A DNA stretch of 64,000 nucleotides from an uncultured Candidatus Melainabacteria bacterium (GTDB lineage: Bacteria; Cyanobacteriota; Vampirovibrionia; Gastranaerophilales; Gastranaerophilaceae). Positions 45,910 through 54,400 of this stretch are shown piece by piece. Under the pieces are notes generated by a model. The model was given only the letters and a program-made list of their open reading frames with translations. It did no database searches and was not told the origin of the DNA. The position numbers were made by a program, and so were the translations under genes. Location: contig CAKUUY010000006.1 in the NCBI GenBank assembly GCA_934693235.1, positions 26,368-90,367 of the forward strand, read 5' to 3'. Within the stretch, counting starts at the first letter, position 1; each line of letters starts with the position of its first letter.

Positions 45910-47229
45910 TTAAAAGGATCCTCTTTGTGCAATTATTTCGTTGATACTTTTATTTGAAATAATATCTTCAATAATGCTTTTTTCATTAAGGAAGTTGTTA
46001 AAAATAGTTTCTAATATTTCTCTTTCGTGCTCTTTGTAAATTACTCCCATAGAACAATCATCAATAAAAATTAAATCTTGTGGGGAGATTTTAATATTTT
46101 CAAATTTAATAGGTTTATTTATATAATCCAGGACTGCGCGCCTTCTTACGTCTTGAGAGTTATAGCCTTTTGAAAATATAGGGAAATTTAAAGATTGGGT
46201 TGAAATTTTATCTCTCGTATTGCCATTGATTATTGCACCTTGTGCTCCTGCTCTGATTGCAAGACGAGCGTTTAAATCCCCGAAATATGCATAATCGGAA
46301 AGCTCGTTTTCAACGACTATAATATCATTTTCTCCAATATGTTTATAGTGCTCTAAGGCATTATAAATCCCATTAAAATCTTCGTGTTCTTTTATTTTTC
46401 TAAGCTTTATGGTTGAAGCTCTGCCTAATAATTTATGCCCTTTAATATTGCAGTTAAATCCATTTATAATACCTCCACATTTTTGATTATACTTAATCTC
46501 AAAATCATCTAGGATGTCTGATAATAGTGCAGATGTCATAAAGTGTTTAAGTAATCGAAATTGAGAAATTTCTCTTTGTTTAATTCCTTTAGCGTATGTT
46601 TGTGCAAATTCCAAATCTTCCGGATTATTAACATCGATTAATTCTTCTAAAGAACCAAAAATCAGGTAAGGATTATTTCCAAATCTTCTTTTTGTTTTTA
46701 ATGCTGTTTCTTTTTTTGAAATATATAATCCCATTGATTCTATTAGAGTTTCCGGTAAGTCTTTACTGTTTGGGATGTGGTTTATGTCATAAGTTGGTTT
46801 TTGGTTTTTATCCCAAAAATAAAATTTATCTTTTTTCATAAGTATGGCAGAATCATATTTTTCAGATAGTTTTAGGTTTTTTATTGCATTGTCAATTGTT
46901 TCTGGCTTAATAAAAGGACTTGTGCATAATAATTGTACGTATATATCAGCATCAGGATAAGAATTAACCTCATTTAGGAACATTTGATGTCCGTCTGTTT
47001 TGTTATTTGCCAAATTAACGTCTCTTTTCATAAACGTAATAGGTAAATAATTAACTGCTTCAAACATTTCATCTGATTCTGTGTCAAGAAAAACTTTATC
47101 TATTTCTTTGCATTTTAAAAGTGTTTTTAGAGCTTTTACATATAGCATGTCACCATCTAAAAATCTTTTATTTTTATTTTCTATTCTTTCACTTGTCCCT
47201 TTAGCAGGAACAAAAGCGTATACTTTCAT
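45910..47229 (-). CDS. Cytidylyltransferase (NeuA/KdsB-like) fused to RraA-type aldolase domain
   Basis: 439 residues. Residues 1-210 are an acylneuraminate cytidylyltransferase-like domain: VPAKGTSERIENKNKRFL (KxxSxRxxxKN nucleotide loop) and VQLLCTSPFIKPE. Residues ~220-439 resemble RraA/HMG aldolase proteins: FGDLNARLAIRAGAQGAIINGNTRDKI, where GDLNA (317-321) and the R339-D340 pair match the pyruvate- and metal-binding residues of class II pyruvate aldolases, and PQDLIFIDDCSMGVI follows. The active residues look intact in both halves. It probably makes a CMP-activated acidic sugar; the aldolase half may form, trim or use a 2-oxo acid. RBS AGGAGT. Confidence 0.82.
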   Translation of the reverse strand: MKVYAFVPAKGTSERIENKNKRFLDGDMLYVKALKTLLKCKEIDKVFLDTESDEMFEAVNYLPITFMKRDVNLANNKTDGHQMFLNEVNSYPDADIYVQLLCTSPFIKPETIDNAIKNLKLSEKYDSAILMKKDKFYFWDKNQKPTYDINHIPNSKDLPETLIESMGLYISKKETALKTKRRFGNNPYLIFGSLEELIDVNNPEDLEFAQTYAKGIKQREISQFRLLKHFMTSALLSDILDDFEIKYNQKCGGIINGFNCNIKGHKLLGRASTIKLRKIKEHEDFNGIYNALEHYKHIGENDIIVVENELSDYAYFGDLNARLAIRAGAQGAIINGNTRDKISTQSLNFPIFSKGYNSQDVRRRAVLDYINKPIKFENIKISPQDLIFIDDCSMGVIYKEHEREILETIFNNFLNEKSIIEDIISNKSINEIIAQRGSF

Positions 47230-47232
47230 TTT

Positions 47233-48177
47233 TTACTCCTCAAAAATTTTTAAATTATCACCTAATTCTTCAATTATATTTTTGTTTTTGTTTATATATG
47301 GTTTAGTATAAACATCTTTAAATATCCCCTTTAATCCAATTGGATTTACTGATATTATTTCAGTTTGAGGATAGTATGTTTGTGCAAATTCTTTTAACAT
47401 TTTGTAAGATTCAATAGAAACTTTATCGTTATTCATTAAATTTTCATTTCTGAATGAGCAGTCGGTATCAGAGCCTTTAAAATGTTTTCCTGTTACGCAA
47501 GTACAATCAACTCCTACTATGAAAATTCTTTTGGGTTGAGTCCAAAGAATGAATTGCATTGCTTGCAGGGATACTGTTGGAGGATTTAATAATGGTAAAA
47601 TAGAAATATCTAGCGGGTAATAAGAAATTTCAGTGCTAATACCTGCATTTGTGATGTATCTATGTATTTTGTTGTTAATAGGAATTATATCTTCAGGAAT
47701 TTGATAATCTACTCCTAAATTTTGGTCTCCAATAAATTTTGTACAATTTTCTTTTTCATAATTGAAAAATTCATTATAACAATTTTGAATTCCTACTTTG
47801 TCTATTGCAAATAGAAAATCAAATTTAATATTGTCTAATAAAAAAGCTCTGTTACAGCCTACATAAATTGAGTTTTTTACTGGAACGAAGTCATTAACGG
47901 TTGGTCCTGCAGCAATTAATACAATATCTTTCCCTCTAAAACAAGCTTTGTACTCTGAAAATGCTTTTTTATTTACAACAGAAGCTAATATCAACCTTTG
48001 GTTTGTATATGATTGTCTGCATATAGCGTTATAGATTAAATCATGATTAATTAATATTTGTGCTAATTTGTTCTTGGTGTTTAATTTTTTTTGGTAGAAT
48101 TTGTCTTTAAGTTGCCCGCAAGTAACGCAACAACAAAGTCGATAATATTGATATTTTAATTTTTGAAAAAATAGCAT
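47233..48177 (-). CDS. MptE-like / DUF115 protein
   Basis: 314 residues. The central domain KDIVLIAAGPTVNDFVPVKNSIYVGCNRAFLLDNIKFDFLFAID is the DUF115/MptE-like Rossmann fold (GPTVND nucleotide-binding loop), and RIFIVGVDCTCVTGKHFKGSD follows near residue 230. Family members include 6-hydroxymethylpterin pyrophosphokinases and Maf-type sugar transferases that use CMP-nonulosonic acids. Beside a CMP-sugar synthetase the second role, transfer of a CMP-activated sugar, is the more likely. ~90 N-terminal residues are Cys-rich and of unknown function. It lies 4 bp before the fusion gene. Confidence 0.78.
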   Translation of the reverse strand: MLFFQKLKYQYYRLCCCVTCGQLKDKFYQKKLNTKNKLAQILINHDLIYNAICRQSYTNQRLILASVVNKKAFSEYKACFRGKDIVLIAAGPTVNDFVPVKNSIYVGCNRAFLLDNIKFDFLFAIDKVGIQNCYNEFFNYEKENCTKFIGDQNLGVDYQIPEDIIPINNKIHRYITNAGISTEISYYPLDISILPLLNPPTVSLQAMQFILWTQPKRIFIVGVDCTCVTGKHFKGSDTDCSFRNENLMNNDKVSIESYKMLKEFAQTYYPQTEIISVNPIGLKGIFKDVYTKPYINKNKNIIEELGDNLKIFEE

Positions 48178-48187
48178 AATTTAAAAC

Positions 48188-50173
48188 TTACCCCTTAATT
48201 TTTTCTTTTAATGAAATTTGATTATGTCGAATTGCGGTATCATTAAAAATAATACTTTTAAAAATATTTTTTTCGGTTTTATTAATTTTGAAGTTGTTGT
48301 TAATACATTCAATTATTGGATTAATATCTGTAATATTTAGGTATTGCAAGTTCACGCCAAATACATCGATTAAATTTTTTGCGAAATTTTCGGTTGCTTT
48401 GTTCAATTCCAGATGGGCTATTTGCATTTCATCGGGGATATTCATATTATCCAATATTGGAGATATTTTGCTATTTTCTTCTTTAAATCCGGTACAAGTA
48501 CCCTCTAAAGGTGAAAAACATTCTTCTAACAATAAATCAAGATTACTATAGATATTTGAATCAATTCCATTTTTTAAAATATATGTGTATGTTTGATACC
48601 TATTGTCTCTAAAAATATTTTTAAGAGTTTCATGCACATAAATTTTATCTACAATTTTAGGCGTTAATTTTGAGAGACCTAAAGAAATAGAACCCGAATA
48701 GCCAACATCAAAGACTACAATTCGATTCCCTGCATTTTTGAAAATATCTGCGTAGTATTTCTGTGCTAACTGTTTTTGATTTTTATAATAGTTGTTGAAT
48801 AATTCGTCAGCCTTATTTAATAGTTTATAGCACTCTTTAAAATTATTTATTACAGTTAAACTTAATTCTTGTTTCGTATATTGCTCTTTAATACTGCAGT
48901 TAGTTTTTTTATCTGTTATGTAGGCATTAATAAAATCTTCAAAAGTGTAATCATTTGTCAAACAAGTATATTGTTGCTCTAAAAGATTGTATATTGAGTT
49001 ATATGTCCCTGTCCAATATGCAATTCTAGATCCATATATATATTCAGATGGGATATACTTATTATCATTTAAAATATTATATATTTTATTTGGCAAATAA
49101 CCGTCTCTAGCAACAAAATAAATTTTGTCGTAAAGATTTTGTATGAGGCAATTTTTCTGTAAACAAAAAGCCAAATAGCAGGTATATGGAGCAAGAAAAA
49201 GGTTTGCAAAATCTTCTAAATTGTTCAATATTTTTGAATTGTATTGAGATTGTTTAAACCAATAATTATTTAATGTATATCCGATAAAAACATTTCTATT
49301 CGCAGCTTCTTCATTGCTATTCTCTAGTGAATTTATTAAATTATAGAATAAGTTGTTTTCACCTGACAAAATATCAATTATTTTGGGGTAATGAAAAGCT
49401 TTGATACTTTTATTTTGAGGAATTTTGTAATCAGAGACTATATTATCCCCGATGTGTAAAATATTGGTTGTATTAATATCATTGATTACTATGTCAAAAA
49501 GTTTCCCATCCTCTTTTCTTGCTGTATATTCGTTCGATACATAAACGTGTTCTATTTTATTAAAACCTTTGTCTTTTAAAATTTGAAGTAGTATTTCAGA
49601 TGGAAGATACATATCTGAAATTGCTATTATTTTTTTGTTATGCAGAATTGCCAAATTGTAAATATCTTTTATATCTTCTCGCGGGTACAATAATTTTGAC
49701 TCAAAAGCAATTTCTTCTTCTATTAAATCTTTTTTTATTTTTTCTGTAAGGTTGTACTTTTTTTGTATAACATCATAAATTTCATAAATATTTGCATTTT
49801 TAAGCCCATTTTCGGCATGAATTCGCATTGAATAAAAATCTATTCCGTATTTTGAATTAACCTTTTCTGCAATTAAAGCAAAGATATCAGTCGGTTTAAT
49901 ACACGGTCTGACGAGTAATGTGTCAAAAATGTCAAAACTTACATATTCAAAAGATTTTGAACAAATTTGTTTTTTTATTTCTTTTTTAATTTTATTAATA
50001 TCAAATTTGTATTTTTTATTTTTGCTTTTTATTGATATTTTAATTCCAAATATTTTATATTTAATTCTGTGACGTTCAATCTTTCTAGAAAAAATTGTTG
50101 ATAATATTGGAGTTTTAGATAAATTTCTTTTATTTTTTTTATTCATGTCGGTGGTGTTATCCAAGCTGAACAT
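48188..50173 (-). CDS. HAD-superfamily protein with C-terminal glycan-locus domain
   Basis: 661 residues from the ATG at 50173, which has ATAAAGGAGT 7 nt upstream; the frame is open back to a TTG at 50203. N-terminal ~60 residues are basic and contain the YKIFGIKISIKSK peptide that recurs in this locus. The HAD domain carries YVSFDIFDTLLVRP (catalytic DxD), IAISDMYLPSEI, YTARKEDGKLF and LHIGDNIVSDY, so phosphatase or phosphotransferase activity is plausible. The rest (~350-660), with VVFDVGYSGSISLGL, is typical of capsule-locus HAD proteins but has no named function. First gene of the leftward operon behind the candidate invertible segment. Confidence 0.8.
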   Translation of the reverse strand: MFSLDNTTDMNKKNKRNLSKTPILSTIFSRKIERHRIKYKIFGIKISIKSKNKKYKFDINKIKKEIKKQICSKSFEYVSFDIFDTLLVRPCIKPTDIFALIAEKVNSKYGIDFYSMRIHAENGLKNANIYEIYDVIQKKYNLTEKIKKDLIEEEIAFESKLLYPREDIKDIYNLAILHNKKIIAISDMYLPSEILLQILKDKGFNKIEHVYVSNEYTARKEDGKLFDIVINDINTTNILHIGDNIVSDYKIPQNKSIKAFHYPKIIDILSGENNLFYNLINSLENSNEEAANRNVFIGYTLNNYWFKQSQYNSKILNNLEDFANLFLAPYTCYLAFCLQKNCLIQNLYDKIYFVARDGYLPNKIYNILNDNKYIPSEYIYGSRIAYWTGTYNSIYNLLEQQYTCLTNDYTFEDFINAYITDKKTNCSIKEQYTKQELSLTVINNFKECYKLLNKADELFNNYYKNQKQLAQKYYADIFKNAGNRIVVFDVGYSGSISLGLSKLTPKIVDKIYVHETLKNIFRDNRYQTYTYILKNGIDSNIYSNLDLLLEECFSPLEGTCTGFKEENSKISPILDNMNIPDEMQIAHLELNKATENFAKNLIDVFGVNLQYLNITDINPIIECINNNFKINKTEKNIFKSIIFNDTAIRHNQISLKEKIKG

Positions 50174-50210
50174 AGCGTTTACTCCTTTATTATCTGGTAA
50201 CAATTCATCT

Positions 50211-50232
50211 CAACATAATTACACTTATGTTG
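50211..50232 (+). repeat. Inverted repeat, left copy of a 22-bp recombinase-core-like site
   Basis: Consists of CAACATAA, the 6-bp centre TTACAC and TTATGTTG. The outer 8-bp arms are perfect inverted complements of each other. The whole 22 bp is the exact reverse complement of 50426-50447. Arms of 8 bp around a 6-bp asymmetric centre are the layout of tyrosine recombinase core sites. Confidence 0.92.
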
Positions 50233-50425
50233 AATTGGCTAAAAAAAATGTCTTTTTAAGTTGTTATTAGTGAGTTTTGGAGTTTTTTAATACTGATGTT
50301 CAATAAAAAAGGGGAAATTGTTGATATTACAGAGGTTTGGGAATATGTGAACAATGTAAACAGCAAGATATACGAATTGTTATGTTTATGGTAGGATTAA
50401 ATCATTAGAGGTTTTGGGCTTTTTA
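50233..50425. promoter_or_regulatory. 193-bp candidate invertible segment between divergent glycan operons
   Basis: A non-coding AT-rich segment lying exactly between the two inverted 22-bp sites. The flanking genes start just outside the sites, each with its own strong ribosome site (50181-50190 on the minus strand; AAAGGAA at 50466-50472 on the plus strand). A single promoter here would drive only one operon at a time and could be turned by inversion. I did not find a textbook -35/-10 pair: candidates such as TTGATA followed 17 nt later by TATGTG (plus strand) are weak, so the present orientation of transcription is not decided. Confidence 0.6.
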
Positions 50426-50447
50426 CAACATAAGTGTAATTATGTTG
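50426..50447 (-). repeat. Inverted repeat, right copy of the 22-bp recombinase-core-like site
   Basis: Reads CAACATAA, centre GTGTAA, TTATGTTG on the plus strand, the exact reverse complement of the copy at 50211-50232. The centre differs between strands, so the two copies have defined, opposite orientation. The ATG at 50442 lies inside this repeat and is not the start of the following gene. Confidence 0.92.
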
Positions 50448-50480
50448 TATGAACAATATCATAGTAAAGGAATAAATATT

Positions 50481-52268
50481 ATGACAGACTTGAATAACAC
50501 AAAAGAAACACTTGCTAAAAAAGTTTCAATTGTTATTCCTGTATACAATGTAAAGCCTTGTTATATAAATGATGCTTTAAATTCTGCATTAAAACAAACC
50601 TACAAAAATATTGAAATAGTCATTGTCAATGACGGTTCTACAAATGAAGCAACTCTTGAATACTTGAAGACGATAGACAATCCTTTGGTAAAAGTGATTT
50701 CGCAAGAAAACAGTGGATTGGCAGAAGCAAGGAATTCAGGAATAAGAGTGGCAAAAGGAGAGTACATATTACCTTTAGATGCTGATGATATTATTGACAA
50801 AACATATATTGAAAAAGCCTGCAGTATAATAGAAAATGTTTCTGAAATTGGAATTGTGTATTGTAATGCCGACTTTTTTGGTACTAGAACCGGAGAGTGG
50901 CAACTCAAAGATTATAGATTCCCTGATTTTTTAGAAGAAAACTGTATTTTTTGTTCCGCTCTTTTTCGCAAGTCTGATTGGGAAAAAGTTGGCGGGTATA
51001 AGAAAGAAATGATTTATGGGTGGGAAGATTATGAATTTTGGCTTTCTTTGATAGAAAATGGAGCTAAGGTTTATAAAATTCCTGAGATTTTATTCCATTA
51101 TAGGCAACATGAAGTTTCTATGATAACGGAATTAATTAACGAAAAAGCAGAAATTTCTTGGAGTTTGATAAAGAAGTTCCATAAGTCATTGTATGAAAAA
51201 TACGAAGAGTCTCCAAATAAAACAGAAGAAAAGTTTTTTGAAAAAATATTTTTTAATAAAAAAATAAAAGACAAAAAGGATAAAGATACAAAAATCGATT
51301 TAATGTCAGAAAAAATTTCAGTCGTTATACCTGTTTATAATGTCGAGCCTGATTATATTGAAGATGCCATTAGTTCCATATTAAATCAATATTATCAAAA
51401 TATTGAGATAATTGTAGTAAATGATGGTTCAACTGATAGAGCAACTCTTGAATATCTAAAAACTATAAACAATCCTAAAATAAGAGTTATAAATCAAACT
51501 AATAAAGGTTTAGGAGGGGCTAGAAATACTGGTATAGAAAATGCAACAGGAGAATATATAGGTTTTTTAGATGCTGACGATTGGTTATCTCCCGATTTTT
51601 ATAGTGTTTTATTGCACTTATGTGAGAAAAATAATGCAGATATTGCTTGTGGAACTCTTGTTCGTACTGGAGCTGACTACCAAAACCCGATGGAAAATTT
51701 TGACAATATTATCATAAGTAATTTTACAGAAAAGATGAGTTATATAACAAATGGTTCTGTTTGCTCAAAACTTTTTAATAAAAATTTATTTTCTAATATT
51801 CGGTTTGAGGAACATACTTATTATGAAGATAATCCTGTTTTGGTTGAATTATTGGCGAAAAGTAATAAGGTAGCTTTCACAAATACTGTAGAGTATTATT
51901 ATCGAGAAAATCCAAAATCTATCTGTTTAAATCCTGAGAAGATTAAAAAGCGAAAAACAGATAAGTTCCATATGCTAAATAATATTCTTGAAATGATAAA
52001 GAATAAAAATCAAAAAGAAAAAGATGCTGTTTTATCTGTTTTTGCACCGATTTTAGTTGATAAACAATCATATGATACAGAAACAGAATATTGTAATAAT
52101 GTTCAAAGGTTATTAGGAAAAGACTATAAAAAATATTTATCAAATGATAACAATTCTTTTATTGAAGATATATTTTCGATTAAAGATACAACAGGAAAAA
52201 CTCACAAAGTTATTACTATTTTAGGGAGTAAATTTAAAATAAAGAGGGTAGCCAAAAATCGTGCTTAA
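50481..52268 (+). CDS. Glycosyltransferase with two tandem GT2 domains
   Basis: About 595 residues from the ATG at 50481, preceded by AAAGGAA 8 nt upstream. Two family 2 GT-A domains stand in line: VSIVIPVYNVKPCYI...VNDGSTNEATLEYLKT...LPLDADDIID (about residues 13-220) and ISVVIPVYNVEPDYI...VNDGSTDRATLEYLKT...GFLDADDWLS (about 275-480). The close match between halves shows an internal duplication, so the protein could add two sugars. It ends in KVITILGSKFKIKR, the peptide shared with other proteins of the locus. First gene of the rightward operon. Confidence 0.88.
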   Translation: MTDLNNTKETLAKKVSIVIPVYNVKPCYINDALNSALKQTYKNIEIVIVNDGSTNEATLEYLKTIDNPLVKVISQENSGLAEARNSGIRVAKGEYILPLDADDIIDKTYIEKACSIIENVSEIGIVYCNADFFGTRTGEWQLKDYRFPDFLEENCIFCSALFRKSDWEKVGGYKKEMIYGWEDYEFWLSLIENGAKVYKIPEILFHYRQHEVSMITELINEKAEISWSLIKKFHKSLYEKYEESPNKTEEKFFEKIFFNKKIKDKKDKDTKIDLMSEKISVVIPVYNVEPDYIEDAISSILNQYYQNIEIIVVNDGSTDRATLEYLKTINNPKIRVINQTNKGLGGARNTGIENATGEYIGFLDADDWLSPDFYSVLLHLCEKNNADIACGTLVRTGADYQNPMENFDNIIISNFTEKMSYITNGSVCSKLFNKNLFSNIRFEEHTYYEDNPVLVELLAKSNKVAFTNTVEYYYRENPKSICLNPEKIKKRKTDKFHMLNNILEMIKNKNQKEKDAVLSVFAPILVDKQSYDTETEYCNNVQRLLGKDYKKYLSNDNNSFIEDIFSIKDTTGKTHKVITILGSKFKIKRVAKNRA

Positions 52269-53175
52269 TAAAGTTTTAATTACAGGTGGAGCTGGTTTTA
52301 TTGGCTCTCACATAGTAGATAAATTATTAGAAAACAATTATTCTGTAGTTGTTCTGGATAATTTGTCGTCCGGAACAAAAGCTAATTTACAAAGTTCAAG
52401 CGATTTAAAGTTTTATTGTATAAATATTGAAAAAGATGATTTAGATAAAATATTTGAAATAGAAAAGCCTGATTATGTTGTTCATTTGGCAGCTCAAACA
52501 AGTGTGAATTATTCAATATCAAATCCTTATATTGACGCAGATATGAATATTTTATCAACTATAAAGTTGTTAGAAATCTGTAAAAAACATAGCATTAAAA
52601 AGTTTATTGCGGCTTCTAGTGCTGCAGTTTATGGAAACCCAAAATATTTACCAATTGATGAACAACATCCGGCAGAACCAATGAGTCCTTACGGTTTGTC
52701 TAAATTAACAATGGAAAAATATATTCAATTTTCGGATATCCCTTATGTTATATTTAGGTTTTCAAATGCTTACGGGCCAAGACAAAGATCTTCCAAAGAA
52801 AGCGGTGTTGTTGCAATTTTTGATAATGCAATGAAAGAAGAGCGTCAGATAAATATTTATGGAGATGGAACGCAAATCCGAGATTTTATATATGTTGAAG
52901 ATATTGCTGATATTTGTGTAAAAACACTAAAATTCGATATTAAAAATGAGGTTATTAATTTTTCTACAAATAAAGGAGTCACCCTTAATGAGCTGCTTGA
53001 AGAAATGTCTAAAATATATAGATATGGCCTAAAAGCAAATTATTTACCTGAAAGAGCCGGAGATATAAAAGATAGTATTTTATCAAATAAAAAAGCTTTA
53101 GCCATTTTTAATGGAATAGATTTTACAAAGTTGTCGGATGGATTGAAAAAATTAAAGGAGCATGTGTATGGATAG
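52261..53175 (+). CDS. NAD-dependent nucleotide-sugar epimerase (SDR, GalE/UxS-like)
   Basis: 304 residues, GTG start overlapping the previous stop by 8 bp. SDR features: LITGGAGFIGSHIVDKLL (NAD-binding GxxGxxG), VVLDNLSS, HLAAQTSVNYS, ASSAAVYG with the catalytic Ser, and SPYGLSKLTMEKY (Tyr-x3-Lys). Substrate is probably a UDP- or other nucleotide-hexose, giving a sugar for the products of this operon. RIR/UDP-GlcNAc 4-epimerase-like motifs RQRSSKESGVVAIF fit a UDP-GlcNAc/GlcA type. Confidence 0.88.
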   Translation: MLNKVLITGGAGFIGSHIVDKLLENNYSVVVLDNLSSGTKANLQSSSDLKFYCINIEKDDLDKIFEIEKPDYVVHLAAQTSVNYSISNPYIDADMNILSTIKLLEICKKHSIKKFIAASSAAVYGNPKYLPIDEQHPAEPMSPYGLSKLTMEKYIQFSDIPYVIFRFSNAYGPRQRSSKESGVVAIFDNAMKEERQINIYGDGTQIRDFIYVEDIADICVKTLKFDIKNEVINFSTNKGVTLNELLEEMSKIYRYGLKANYLPERAGDIKDSILSNKKALAIFNGIDFTKLSDGLKKLKEHVYG

Positions 53176-54400
53176 AACAATTCCTAAAATTATACACTAT
53201 TGTTGGTTTGGGAACAATAAAAAAGATAAACTTGTAAATAAATGTATAAAAAGTTGGAAAAAATTCCTTCCAGATTATGAATTAAGAGAATGGAATGACA
53301 AAGATTTAGAAAAGTGTAAAAATCAGTATGTTTTACAAGCATATAATGCTAAAAAATATGCTTTTGTATCAGATTATTTTAGATTATTTGCACTTTATAA
53401 CTATGGTGGACTTTATTTTGATACAGATAATGAAGTGTTTAAATCTTTTGATGATTTATTAAATTTGGATTTTTTCTCAGGTTATGAGGTATATAACGGA
53501 GTCCCATATCCTTTTACAGCAGTTATGGGTGCCCAAAAAAATAATAAAATAATTAAAAATTTGCTTGATGAGTACGATAACATTAATTTTATTAATATTG
53601 ATGGTTCTTTAAACCTTAAAACCAATACTGTAAGGGTCAGTGAATATTTTGAGAAAAATTATGGAGTTACAAAGCCTTATGATAGCAGTAAAACAATAAA
53701 ATTAGGAGAAAACAGTTTTATATTCCCTCATGACTGGTTGTGTTCATATAAAAAAGGGGTTTCATATGCAGTTCACCATTTTAATTATTCTTGGGGGAAA
53801 TCCAAAAAAGAGTCATTTTTACAAAAGCTATTCTCTGTAAAAAATGATTATTCAAATGGAATGAAATATAAGAAAATTAGAATTTTAGGTTTTAAAATAA
53901 CAATAAAGAGAGCAAATTATGACACTATAAATAGTAAGTTATATGGTAAAAATATTATTATACAAGATCATTGTAGAATTTACAATGCCGAAAATATATC
54001 CATTGGAAACAATGTTCTAATAGGGCAAGGTGCGTTAATTGAAGGCATGGGCGGATTATCAATTGGAAATAATGTCGTATTTGGACCAGATGTCACAATT
54101 TGGACTGCAAATCACAATTATAATATGCCAGTAATGTTACCATATGATGAAAGGGTAATATATAAAAGTGTTACGATACAGGATAATGTATGGCTTGGTG
54201 CAAAATGTATTATCATTCCAGGAGTAACTATACATGAGGGAGCTGTTATTGGAATAGGAGCCGTAGTAACCAAAGATGTTCCTAAGGGAGCTGTTGTGGG
54301 AGGGAATCCTGCCAAAGTTATAAAGTACAGAGATTTAGATAGATATGACAAGCTTTGTGAGGCTAAATCATTTTACGATCTTATAAATGGAGTGAAATAA
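53168..54400 (+). CDS. GT32-type glycosyltransferase fused to hexapeptide acyltransferase
   Basis: 410 residues from the ATG at 53168, which has AAAGGAG 7 nt upstream. N-terminal GT32 domain: IPKIIHYCWFG, DYELREWND, FVSDYFRLFALYNYGGLYFDTD (DxD metal site). After a short linker with KIRILGFKITIKR, a left-handed beta-helix begins at about residue 265: ISIGNNVLIGQGALI, GPDVTIWTANHNYNMP (catalytic His), VWLGAKCIIIPGVTI, ending in GAVVGGNPAKVIKYRD, as in maltose/galactoside O-acetyltransferases. One polypeptide may both add and O-acetylate a sugar. Confidence 0.87.
   Translation: MDRTIPKIIHYCWFGNNKKDKLVNKCIKSWKKFLPDYELREWNDKDLEKCKNQYVLQAYNAKKYAFVSDYFRLFALYNYGGLYFDTDNEVFKSFDDLLNLDFFSGYEVYNGVPYPFTAVMGAQKNNKIIKNLLDEYDNINFINIDGSLNLKTNTVRVSEYFEKNYGVTKPYDSSKTIKLGENSFIFPHDWLCSYKKGVSYAVHHFNYSWGKSKKESFLQKLFSVKNDYSNGMKYKKIRILGFKITIKRANYDTINSKLYGKNIIIQDHCRIYNAENISIGNNVLIGQGALIEGMGGLSIGNNVVFGPDVTIWTANHNYNMPVMLPYDERVIYKSVTIQDNVWLGAKCIIIPGVTIHEGAVIGIGAVVTKDVPKGAVVGGNPAKVIKYRDLDRYDKLCEAKSFYDLINGVK

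Noticed and set aside
50442..50480. ATG at 50442 as the start of the tandem glycosyltransferase gene
   Set aside because: It lies inside the right 22-bp repeat and lacks a ribosome site; the ATG at 50481 has AAAGGAA at the right distance and the conserved GT2 start follows it.
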